From Desulfobacterales bacterium (lineage in GTDB: Bacteria; Desulfobacterota; Desulfobulbia; Desulfobulbales; BM004): DNA of 13,769 bases. Both the position numbers and the translations under genes were made by a program. The DNA is taken from NCBI GenBank assembly GCA_030621655.1, contig JAUXHH010000022.1, positions 1 through 13,769 on the forward strand. The letters are read 5' to 3'. Positions 7,520 through 13,703 of the stretch are shown here, in pieces. Positions within the stretch are counted from its first letter, which is position 1. The number at the start of each line of letters is the position of its first letter. The notes beneath the pieces are model-generated. The model searched no databases and was not told where the DNA came from. It saw only the letters and a program-made list of their open reading frames with translations.

Positions 7520-7656
7520 AATTTATGCCCAATATGAGAATGAGAAGAAAAGCCCCTGAGGCAAGAAGAAGGCCAATTCTAGATTTGCCTGCAGAGGCTG
7601 ATCCTTTGAGAAAAACCTATCAAGCCCTCCCCAAAGTCTTTTTTATTAAATTGCAC
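7494..7656 (-). pseudogene. possible frameshifted small membrane-protein gene
   Basis: On the minus strand a frame starts at GTG (7656) and reads QFNKKDFGEGLIGF before hitting a stop. The neighbouring frame, open to a TAA at 7494-7496, reads KGSASAGKSRIGLLL and then a long hydrophobic segment ending GINYGCSKTKN. It has no start codon of its own ahead of the hydrophobic segment. Removing one T from the run of five (7611-7615, A on the plus strand) joins them into a 53-residue protein. That protein would have a charged, helical N-terminus, one membrane span and a basic tail. This suggests a one-base insertion in a homopolymer: either a decayed gene or a sequencing error. No good ribosome binding site precedes the GTG. 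The call rests on the quality of the joined translation only. Confidence 0.35.
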
Positions 7657-7700
7657 CTGGAGTAAAAAGGATCCAGAACTCAGTGAGATTTTCAGGATTA

Positions 7701-7730
7701 AATGTAATCGAATGCGGTCTTCATTGTAAA
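7701..7730 (-). promoter_or_regulatory. candidate promoter for the small gene-mpl cluster
   Basis: On the minus strand TTTACA (7725-7730) and TACATT (7701-7706) are 18 bases apart, about 45 bases before the GTG at 7656 and 180 bases before the ATG at 7519. The hexamers match the sigma-70 consensus at 5/6 and 4/6 positions. Confidence 0.38.
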
Positions 7731-8135
7731 GCGTTTCTTAATCTTTGGATAATCAATGAAACTTTCTGGTTACAGCAATTCAAACTGTTGTGTATAAAAT
7801 ACAAAATGGACAGGGCTCTGGTTACTGGTCGTTATTCGTTCAAGAAAACCCGGTCCTCAGGGCCCGGATTCTTTACTATTTCAACTGAAAAAAGAGGGTA
7901 GAGGCAATTCCAGGTGTTAACAAGCCCGATTATGTCAAAAAATAGCCTTAAAAATCCCTGCCATAACCAGATTAGAATTGGGAAAATGCCCACGTTTTTT
8001 CTGTCAAAATCCTATTTTTTATTTAATTTTTTCACATTGAATACCCGCAACCTCAAAGTATTAGTTTTTTTGAATGTCCATTTTTCTTTCTGTATTAAAT
8101 AGATTCTGGAAATAATTCTCAAGATTGAATATTAA

Positions 8136-8151
8136 TGGCCCGCTTTTTGCT
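8136..8151 (+). promoter_or_regulatory. sigma-54 (-24/-12) promoter of the receiver-PilZ gene
   Basis: TGGCCCGCTTTTTGCT matches the sigma-54 consensus TGGCAC-N5-TTGC. The invariant GG (8137-8138) and GC (8149-8150) are separated by exactly 10 bases. Transcription would start near 8162, leaving a leader of about 57 bases before the ATG at 8219. Sigma-54 promoters need an AAA+ activator, and one is encoded 0.8-2.2 kb away at 8977-10386. Confidence 0.8.
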
Positions 8152-8218
8152 AGGTAATGTTTGATGAACTAGCCAGAGACTTGCAACCACAAAGAATGGC
8201 TTCACTTATAGAGGGCAG

Positions 8219-8911
8219 ATGAAAAAGCAAATTCTTGTGGCCGATGAAGATCAACTGATATTATATGGCCTTGCTAAATCATTTAAAGATGATGGATGTG
8301 AAGTGAAAACAGCTTCTACGGCCACCGCTGCAATTAAAAAACTCTCTCACTGCTCATACGATCTTTGTCTTCTTGATGTCCATCTCGCTGATTCGAACGA
8401 TCAGAGGTTAATGAAGATGATCCAGGATATATGCCCACACACAAAAATCATTATAATGACCACAAGTTACCTCGACTCTCCCGAACTCAGCGAAAATATC
8501 AATACGGCCATTGCCATCGGGGTCGCCCACTTTATCGCCAAGCCTTTTAGCCTTTGTGATGTCACGGAAGTGGTGCGGCAGGTGTTGGCAGAAGGTGAAA
8601 ACTTTCACACCCAATTCCGCTATAACGGCAGCGGCTTTACAGAAAAATCAAGAAAACACCCCAGGAAATGCTATATCGAAAAGATACCTTTTCAAATGAG
8701 CGTCATTGAAAATGGAGTCCCCACCCGCTGGTCACTGGAGGCGAAAGCAGTTGACATCAGCGGCAGCGGCATTGGATTACTGTCCCGGTACCCCTTGGAG
8801 AAATCTCAGATTATCGGTTTTGATGAAGAAATGGGCAACAGAACCGGAGTGGTCGTTTGGAGCATAATGATAGATGAAGAAAAATGCAGAGTAGGGCTGG
8901 AATTTGTCTGA
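8219..8911 (+). CDS. response regulator: receiver domain fused to PilZ domain
   Basis: The protein has 230 residues in two domains. The receiver (about 1-122) has the acidic pair E10/D11, the phospho-acceptor D53 in LCLLDVHL, T81/T82 and the conserved K108 in AKPF. The C-terminal about 95 residues form a PilZ domain with the two c-di-GMP-binding elements: RKHPR (145-149, RxxxR) and DISGSG (179-184, D/NxSxxG), then GVVVW and CRVGLEFV strands. It probably links phosphorylation by a histidine kinase with c-di-GMP binding, and lacks a DNA-binding domain. The output partner is unknown; PilZ proteins often act on motility, polysaccharide or biofilm machinery. GAGGG (8211-8215) precedes the ATG closely. 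Expression is most likely sigma-54 dependent (promoter at 8136-8151). It converges on the NtrC-type gene; whether the kinase at 10383-11849 also phosphorylates it is open. Confidence 0.9.
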   Translation: MKKQILVADEDQLILYGLAKSFKDDGCEVKTASTATAAIKKLSHCSYDLCLLDVHLADSNDQRLMKMIQDICPHTKIIIMTTSYLDSPELSENINTAIAIGVAHFIAKPFSLCDVTEVVRQVLAEGENFHTQFRYNGSGFTEKSRKHPRKCYIEKIPFQMSVIENGVPTRWSLEAKAVDISGSGIGLLSRYPLEKSQIIGFDEEMGNRTGVVVWSIMIDEEKCRVGLEFV

Positions 8912-8912
8912 T

Positions 8913-8956
8913 TGGCCTCTGCTTGGCCATTACATTAAAAATGGAGTCTCCCTCCA
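8913..8956. terminator. weak hairpins between convergent genes
   Basis: Two short stems fill the 65-base convergent gap. TGGCC (8913-8917) pairs with GGCCA (8925-8929). TGGAG (8942-8946) pairs with CTCCA (8952-8956). On the minus strand the second is followed by five T (8937-8941), so it could end the sensory operon that finishes at 8977. The first has no T run. Both stems are only 5 bp. Confidence 0.4.
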
Positions 8957-8976
8957 GCCTCCGGTTGTAATGATAC

Positions 8977-10386
8977 TTACTTCAAATCGAATTTTTTGAC
9001 CTGATAGCGCAGACTGTCGTAAGAAATATTGAGCAGTTTGGCTGCTTTGGTCTGGTTGTTTCCGGCCCGCTCCAGGGCCTGTTTGATCAAATCCTTTTCC
9101 ACCTCGTCAAGAGAAATGCCTTTTTCAGGCAGGATAAGCCGCGCGTTTTGGCGCCTTTCGACAAATGGTAAAGTGCTTCCTCCGCTGCCGCTCAAATCCA
9201 GGGGGAGATGCTCAGGGCTTATCAGATCATTGTTTTCAAGGACAACGCATCTTTCAATAACATTTTTTAATTCCCGAATATTGCCTGGCCAGTTGTAATC
9301 AAACAACCATTTCTCCGCCTCTGCAGTGAAGCCATTGAGACTTTTTTTGGCATATTTTTGCCTGAAGAAATCATGAAAATATTTGGCCAACTGAGGAATG
9401 TCTTCACGCCTGTCGCGGAGAGGCGGCAAATGCAGGGCAAAGGTATTCAACCGGAAAAAAAGGTCCTCACGGAATTCCTTGTTTGCCACAGCCTCATTGA
9501 GATCTTTGTTGGTTGTGGCGATCACGGTCACTTCAACCGGGAGATCGACCTTGCCGCCCAGCCGGCGGACATTTCTGTTTTCAATAACCCGCAGAAATTT
9601 ACTTTGGAGGTCGGCACGTATGTCCCCGATTTCATCAAGCAGAATGGTGCCTCCGTCGGCCAGCTGAAACATGCCTTTTTTCTCCGTTTTAGCATCGGTA
9701 AAAGCCCCTTTTGTATGACCGAAAAGTTCGCTTTCGATAAGATTGTCAGGCAGGGCGGTACAGTTCACCTCAATAAAGGGTATATCTTCGGCTGCTTCCC
9801 CTTCTCCCAGATGCATCCAGTGATGGATATAGCGGGCCAGGACTTCCTTTCCTGTTCCTGATTCACCGGTAATAAGGATAGTCGGCACCCCTGCAGTTGC
9901 AATTTTTTTTGCGTGTTCTATAATTTTCTTAACCGCCGGAGACTCGGCCACCATTTCATGATGGTCATAGCTCTGCCGTGTCTTTCTCAGATACCTGACC
10001 TCATCCTTCAGTTTTGATTTTTCCAGAACCCCTTTGATGACCATTATGACTTCGTTAACGTTAAAGGGTTTGGTCAGGTAATCAGCGGCCCCTCTTTTCA
10101 TGGCCCGGATTGCTGTTTCAGCAGTATCGTCACCCGTCAGCATCACTACCTGGGTATCGAGTTCATCCTTTTTAATTTCATTCAGGATATCCAGGCCGGT
10201 CCGGTCTTCACCCAGTTGTATGTCCAGCAGTACAAGGTCGGGATGCCATGTCTCTATTTTATCGATAACATCCTGGCCGCTTGTCTGCACCTGGGTTTCA
10301 AATCCTTCATTCCTGAGGGCCCTGGAGAGCATGGTAATTATCAGTTCATCATCATCGAGAAGAAAAATTCTGCCTTTCATTTTCAT
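8977..10386 (-). CDS. NtrC-family sigma-54-dependent response regulator (receiver - AAA+ - Fis HTH)
   Basis: The protein has 469 residues with the full three-domain layout. The receiver (about 5-122) has the acidic cluster D11-D13, phospho-acceptor D55, T84 and K106. The AAA+ domain (about 143-375) has Walker A GESGTGKE (174-181), Walker B GGTILLDEI (245-253) and the FFRLNTF and PGNIREL motifs. A Fis-type helix-turn-helix lies at about 428-468 (QTKAAKLLNISYDSLRYQV). The sigma-54-contact loop reads GAFTDA (227-232) rather than GAFTGA, a variant also seen in other family members. The protein binds upstream enhancers and opens sigma-54 promoters once phosphorylated. The ATG overlaps the stop of the kinase gene (ATGA), so the pair is coupled and almost certainly cognate. 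Likely targets are its own regulon and the sigma-54 promoter at 8136-8151, by proximity only. Confidence 0.95.
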   Translation of the reverse strand: MKMKGRIFLLDDDELIITMLSRALRNEGFETQVQTSGQDVIDKIETWHPDLVLLDIQLGEDRTGLDILNEIKKDELDTQVVMLTGDDTAETAIRAMKRGAADYLTKPFNVNEVIMVIKGVLEKSKLKDEVRYLRKTRQSYDHHEMVAESPAVKKIIEHAKKIATAGVPTILITGESGTGKEVLARYIHHWMHLGEGEAAEDIPFIEVNCTALPDNLIESELFGHTKGAFTDAKTEKKGMFQLADGGTILLDEIGDIRADLQSKFLRVIENRNVRRLGGKVDLPVEVTVIATTNKDLNEAVANKEFREDLFFRLNTFALHLPPLRDRREDIPQLAKYFHDFFRQKYAKKSLNGFTAEAEKWLFDYNWPGNIRELKNVIERCVVLENNDLISPEHLPLDLSGSGGSTLPFVERRQNARLILPEKGISLDEVEKDLIKQALERAGNNQTKAAKLLNISYDSLRYQVKKFDLK

Positions 10387-11849
10387 AGCTCACACTTTTT
10401 GTTTTTATTTTTTACCGGCAACGTGATGACAAAGGTCGCCCCACCTTCCGGGTTATTGAGGGCACTGATTGTGCCGCCTTGCTGTTCAATAAGTCGTTTG
10501 CAGATCGCCAACCCCAGACCGGTTCCTTTTGGTTTGGATGTGAAAAAAGGATTAAATACCATGCCGAGGGCCTTGGGGTCAATACCCTGGCCGGTGTCGG
10601 ATATCCGAATCTCCACGGATCCGTCCGGAGTTCCTGCGGTTTTTATGCTTACTGTTCCTTTTTCTCTTATGGCCTCGGTTGCGTTTAAAATAAGGTTCAG
10701 AAACACCTGCTGCAGTTGCCCCGGATCAGCACAAATTTCCGGAATATCGGAATCGAAATCTTTGGCAAAATTGATATCCTTGATCATACCGGAAGACCCT
10801 TTAGGTCTTTTGAATGAAAACTCTGAAGTTTTGATTAACCCCTCCAGAATTTCGTGAATACTGACAGAAGCAGGCCGGGGCTTTGAGGGGCGGGCATAAT
10901 TAAGCAGATGTTTGAGTAATGACTCTATCCTGTTTATCTCATTGATGATTCTCGAAAATATTTCTTTATCATCCTGCTCGAGGTCCAATTCGTTTTTAAG
11001 TACCTCAATGGATACCTTGATCCCTGCCAGGGGGTTTTTCACTTCATGGGCCAGACCGGCGGCAAGTTCCCCCACTGCGGCCAAACGTTCAGCCTGCTGT
11101 ATCCTGAGCTGCTGTTCTGTCAAAGAAAACGCCATTTCATTAAAAGACGTGGCCAGTTCACGGAACTCGTCTCTTAATTGATATGTTATTCTATAGGTCA
11201 GTTCACCTTCTTTAATTTTCCGGGTAGCCTTGGTTAGGGTGGTGATAGATTGGGTAAAGTTTCTGAAAAAATAAAAGGCTGTAAAGATAATGATGAGAGG
11301 GCCCAATATCATCAGCGTATAGAGGAGATTCTTTGACTTCTTAATATTCTGCCGTGCCTGTATAATCCGCTGAGACGTTTTATGCGAAGATGCTATGACT
11401 ATATTGTTGACTTCTTCAAGCGCAGCCTGGCCAATATCAAAGGCGATTTCCTTTTCTTTTTTCAACCTTAAATCATTTGCCCTCAGTGTATAAACCCGGC
11501 TTAATTTTTTCAGATACACATTTATCTGATTCTCAAAATGAAGGATGCGTTGTTTCACCGGTTCTTCATGATGGCAATTTAAGCAGTGCATAGCCGCTTG
11601 ATACATCTCCTCCACATGTTTGACAAAGGTGTCAACCTTCCTGGAATGGGGAGTATCCTTGAGGAGCAGATCCGCCTGAACCACAACGACCTTGTTGAGC
11701 AAATTTTCTCTCAGAAATTCAACTTTATGGAGGATAATGATACTTTCGAGCCGGTCTGTCACCTTATCTATTGATGCGCCTATATACAATCCTCCTGCCA
11801 GAAAACAGAGAATGAGACAGAATAAGCCGAAGTAAATTTTCTTTTTCAT
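10383..11849 (-). CDS. membrane sensor histidine kinase with periplasmic CXXCH (heme c-type) motif
   Basis: The protein has 488 residues. A membrane helix lies at about 5-25, a mostly helical periplasmic region at about 27-172 and a second helix at about 175-195. HAMP follows (about 195-248), then HisKA with H268 in GLAHEVKNPL and HATPase_c. The ATPase has the N box NLILNATEAI (N389), DTGQGI (418-423), FNPFFTSK and GTGLGL (442-447). The periplasmic part has few cysteines apart from C89-L-N-C92-H93-H94, a textbook c-type heme attachment motif set within long helices, as in helical-bundle sensor domains. This suggests a redox, gas (NO, CO, O2) or ligand sensor with covalent heme. Metal or disulfide use of C89/C92 is the alternative. 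It lies 93 bases after the binding-protein gene and overlaps the NtrC-type regulator by ATGA. The ribosome binding site is weak (AGAGG about 13 bases upstream). Confidence 0.93.
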   Translation of the reverse strand: MKKKIYFGLFCLILCFLAGGLYIGASIDKVTDRLESIIILHKVEFLRENLLNKVVVVQADLLLKDTPHSRKVDTFVKHVEEMYQAAMHCLNCHHEEPVKQRILHFENQINVYLKKLSRVYTLRANDLRLKKEKEIAFDIGQAALEEVNNIVIASSHKTSQRIIQARQNIKKSKNLLYTLMILGPLIIIFTAFYFFRNFTQSITTLTKATRKIKEGELTYRITYQLRDEFRELATSFNEMAFSLTEQQLRIQQAERLAAVGELAAGLAHEVKNPLAGIKVSIEVLKNELDLEQDDKEIFSRIINEINRIESLLKHLLNYARPSKPRPASVSIHEILEGLIKTSEFSFKRPKGSSGMIKDINFAKDFDSDIPEICADPGQLQQVFLNLILNATEAIREKGTVSIKTAGTPDGSVEIRISDTGQGIDPKALGMVFNPFFTSKPKGTGLGLAICKRLIEQQGGTISALNNPEGGATFVITLPVKNKNKKCEL

Positions 11850-11942
11850 GAAGTTTGGAGGCCTCTAAAGCACCTGCTGTTCTTACAATGAAGTATTATG
11901 CTGCAGCGAATGCTTAAAACATATGAATCGATGTCGTAGGCG

Positions 11943-12875
11943 CTAACGGTTTTTGTAATCATACTTGCTGAGGTCGAGCCTGATATCGTCGGCATAGGTA
12001 AAAACAGGATCATAGTCTTTTGGGGTTGTGGTGACAAACTTTCGCGCACCGAATTCATCCAATATCCTTCTGCCTTGTTCGTCTTGATCCATCTGCAGCA
12101 GGATATTTCTCAGCTTTATCTTGAAAGAGCTGCTCAAGCCTCTCCTCACAGCCAGGGCGTTGGCTGGAACCTGCAGTGATGTCGCCAGGACATGCAGTTC
12201 ATTCAACAGCCTGCTGTCTTTTTGGGCAAGCCGGTCAAAGACCGTATTCTTTGCGGCGCCGATATCCGCCCTCCCATCGAGGACATCATATATGGCATCC
12301 TCGTGGGTTCCGGTAAAATAGGTTTCAGCAAACCATGTCCGGTAATCCTCAATGCTGTTCTCCTTAAAATAGTGGAGAGGCAGGAGCCAGCCCGCAGTCG
12401 TTGCCTTGTCCACAAAAGCAAACCGTTTTCCCTTCATATCCTGCGCATTTTGTATACCGCTGTCATTTCTTACAAAAATCATACCGTGGTAGGTTGATTT
12501 ACCGTCAAACCATACCGGTCTCGCAAGAGGCTCCACTCCAAGTTTTCTGATTGCCAGGGCGCCGGTAAAGCTCCCGAAAAAAGCGGCGTCCAGCTGGCCG
12601 GAAAGAAAATTATCAATGATGTTGCCGTATCGGGAAAGGATCTTAAGTTCAACATTCTCCCCGGCTCTTTTAGAAATATAGCTGGCCAGGGCGGCATACC
12701 TCCGTTTCTGGCTGAACAAATCCTGTTCAGGTATAAGCCCCAGGTAAAAATTCTTTTGGGAAGAAACAGCACTCTCTGAAGGTGCTTCCGGTTGATCGCT
12801 GCAACTGTTTGTAAGGGGAAGGAGGAGCAGGAACACTACAATCATAATACCATGTTTAGCTGATTGTCCGAACAT
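11943..12875 (-). CDS. PhnD-family periplasmic substrate-binding lipoprotein
   Basis: The protein has 310 residues from the chosen ATG at 12875. An upstream in-frame ATG (12968) would add 31 residues but lies on the promoter -10. The AGGAAG just upstream of 12875, and the signal peptide that then begins properly, favour the shorter form. Residues 8-24 are a hydrophobic signal ending LTNSC, so C25 is a probable lipidated cysteine; the T at -3 is not ideal. The mature part has the PhnD/phosphonate-type fold: YLGLIPEQD, LKILSRYGNIIDNFLSGQLDAAFFGS, GMIFVRNDSGI, MKGKRFAFVDKATTAGWLLP and DVLDGRADIGAA. No permease or ATPase genes are present. Being first in an operon with a histidine kinase and its regulator, it probably works as a ligand-sensing accessory protein rather than for transport. 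The ligand is unknown. Confidence 0.88.
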   Translation of the reverse strand: MFGQSAKHGIMIVVFLLLLPLTNSCSDQPEAPSESAVSSQKNFYLGLIPEQDLFSQKRRYAALASYISKRAGENVELKILSRYGNIIDNFLSGQLDAAFFGSFTGALAIRKLGVEPLARPVWFDGKSTYHGMIFVRNDSGIQNAQDMKGKRFAFVDKATTAGWLLPLHYFKENSIEDYRTWFAETYFTGTHEDAIYDVLDGRADIGAAKNTVFDRLAQKDSRLLNELHVLATSLQVPANALAVRRGLSSSFKIKLRNILLQMDQDEQGRRILDEFGARKFVTTTPKDYDPVFTYADDIRLDLSKYDYKNR

Positions 12876-12967
12876 CGTCTTCTTCCTTTTAATGGAAAAA
12901 TTAAGGAATTTGGGGAAACTAAAGACGCTAATTACCGTTATTTTCATAAAAAGTAACAATAAGTACA

Positions 12968-12996
12968 ATTATAATACAATACAAGTTCCCATTAAA
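12968..12996 (-). promoter_or_regulatory. promoter of the sensory operon
   Basis: On the minus strand a perfect TATAAT (12968-12973) lies 17 bases from TTTAAT (12991-12996), a poor -35. Transcription would start near 12961, giving a leader of about 86 bases to the ATG at 12875. The alternative TTGTAT-N17-TATTGT, a few bases further downstream, overlaps it. Confidence 0.45.
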
Positions 12997-13177
12997 AAAC
13001 CTTCAATGAACAATAATTAATTGGGATGCTCGTTCGTTGCAACCTATTTGTTTTCACTCTCAAAAGGGGCGGCAGAGAATGAGTCGGAGATGGGGCTTTT
13101 CCTTCCTGGCAAAGCGCTTCATCTGTTACAGGAATGAAACACATAAAGAATAGACGAAAAAAAATCATAATTGGCAC

Positions 13178-13192
13178 AAACTGTCACAGTTT
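13178..13192. repeat. 15-base palindrome, operator-like
   Basis: AAACTGTCACAGTTT is a perfect palindrome of two 7-base arms around a central C. Its one-base centre rules out an RNA hairpin, so it looks like a binding site for a dimeric regulator. It lies about 220 bases upstream of the probable start of the sensory operon, a normal distance for an enhancer or operator. Confidence 0.45.
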
Positions 13193-13246
13193 TATTTGTA
13201 ACTTAAAGGAAGATCAGATTTTATTTTTTTCTCATATCATTTTGAC

Positions 13247-13282
13247 ATCTTGACTTGGCAGGTACTCTTCCTGAGTCAAGAT
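13247..13282. repeat. strong bulged inverted repeat
   Basis: ATCTTGACT (13247-13255) pairs perfectly with AGTCAAGAT (13274-13282). Inside, CAGG (13259-13262) pairs with CCTG (13270-13273). The result is a 13-bp stem with a TGG bulge and a TACTCTT loop. No T run follows on either strand, so a terminator is unlikely. Confidence 0.6.
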
Positions 13283-13461
13283 TGATAGAAACTTCCATTT
13301 CGACTTTTCTCTGGCAGTAAATAATAATTATCTTGAAAAATATGCGGCATGTTTGGGAAAGGTTAACAATTCAACAGTCATTACAGTTTTTATAAAGTTA
13401 ATTTTTTGTTTCAGTCGTGCCATAGGTGGCGGCTACAAATAATTGTTTAATGATTTTGCCG

Positions 13462-13524
13462 CGATATATTTGCTTCCACCACCCCAAGGGCAAGGAATAG
13501 TCGAACTATAAGATAAATATATCG
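13462..13524. repeat. 10-bp inverted repeat with 43-base spacer
   Basis: CGATATATTT (13462-13471) and AAATATATCG (13515-13524) are exact reverse complements. Upstream, GCGGC and GCCGC (about 13431-13462) and GCCA/TGGC (about 13418-13429) offer further pairing. The region could form a folded RNA or be the residue of a mobile element; neither is shown. Confidence 0.4.
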
Positions 13525-13544
13525 TGTACCGTTTTGGGATTTTC

Positions 13545-13568
13545 ATACGGAAGTAAAAAAATCCGTAT
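13545..13568. repeat. 7-bp hairpin with A-rich loop
   Basis: ATACGGA (13545-13551) pairs with TCCGTAT (13562-13568) around a 10-base loop containing seven consecutive A. Only two more T follow on the plus strand, so it would be a weak terminator at best. Confidence 0.4.
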
Positions 13569-13603
13569 TTGTTCTGCTGAAGATAAGAGGGGAGTTTAAG
13601 CAC

Positions 13604-13656
13604 AAAAAAACCTCCAATAACGTACTTGTTTGGTGTACAAGTGCTATTGGAGGTTT
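13604..13656 (-). terminator. long intrinsic terminator downstream of the tRNA
   Basis: AAACCTCCAATA (13608-13619) pairs perfectly with TATTGGAGGTTT (13645-13656). An inner ACTTGT (13624-13629) pairs with ACAAGT (13637-13642). On the minus strand the stem runs into seven T (13604-13610). The plus strand lacks a T run after the stem, so it ends minus-strand transcription coming from the tRNA, about 48 bases after its CCA end. Confidence 0.85.
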
Positions 13657-13703
13657 AAAATATCAGAATATATTGAATGATATCAATATGATATGTGGTA
13701 TCA

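Larger units (their letters stand above)
7520..8218. other. 0.7-kb AT-rich divergent intergenic region with sigma-54 control elements
   Basis: The region separates the minus-strand mpl cluster from the plus-strand receiver-PilZ gene. It holds the possible frameshifted mini-gene (to 7656), a candidate minus promoter (7701-7730) and an imperfect GC-rich hairpin at 7850-7867 (CCGG arms, inner CC/GG). Two copies of the octamer TGTCAAAA (7933-7940 and 8002-8009) and the sigma-54 promoter (8136-8151) follow. Two plus-strand open frames here (7683-7901 and 7914-8102) have low-complexity, AT-driven composition and no ribosome binding sites, so they look spurious. Confidence 0.6.
12876..13703. other. 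AT-rich non-coding region rich in inverted repeats
   Basis: About 0.8 kb separates the sensory operon from the tRNA. It contains the operon promoter, a 15-base palindrome (13178-13192), a 13-bp bulged hairpin (13247-13282), a 10-bp wide inverted repeat (13462-13471 with 13515-13524) and a 7-bp hairpin (13545-13568). The tRNA-side terminator is at 13604-13656. Two short dyads lie next to the tRNA: ATATTGA/TCAATAT (13670-13689) and ATGATA/TATCAT (13688-13704). One minus open frame (12992-13177) lacks a ribosome binding site and family-like features. No transposase or other protein gene is recognisable. Confidence 0.6.

Noticed and set aside
7525..7665. 46-codon plus-strand frame starting MPNMRMRRKAPEARRR
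   Set aside because: It lies opposite the possible frameshifted mini-gene, has no ribosome binding site or promoter, and its arginine-rich start mirrors the other strand.
7937..8020. Inverted repeat AAAAAATAG / CTATTTTTT
   Set aside because: Homopolymer-dominated arms in AT-rich DNA separated by 66 bases are expected by chance.
7683..8102. Two plus-strand frames (7683-7901 and 7914-8102)
   Set aside because: AT-rich DNA gives long frames here; the products have no domain logic, no ribosome binding site, and the real promoter lies downstream at 8136.
12876..12968. Longer start (ATG at 12968) for the PhnD-type binding protein, adding 31 residues
   Set aside because: The extension would place the ATG on the best -10 element. 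It lacks a ribosome binding site and puts a poorly formed stretch before a normal lipoprotein signal that begins at 12875 with a good AGGAAG.
12992..13177. 61-codon minus-strand frame upstream of the sensory operon
   Set aside because: No ribosome binding site, no recognisable domain, low-complexity N-terminus, and it overlaps the predicted -35 area. Probably a chance frame.
13172..13187. Second sigma-54 promoter starting at TGGCAC (13172)
   Set aside because: The -24 half fits but the GC of the -12 element is absent at the required 10-base spacing.
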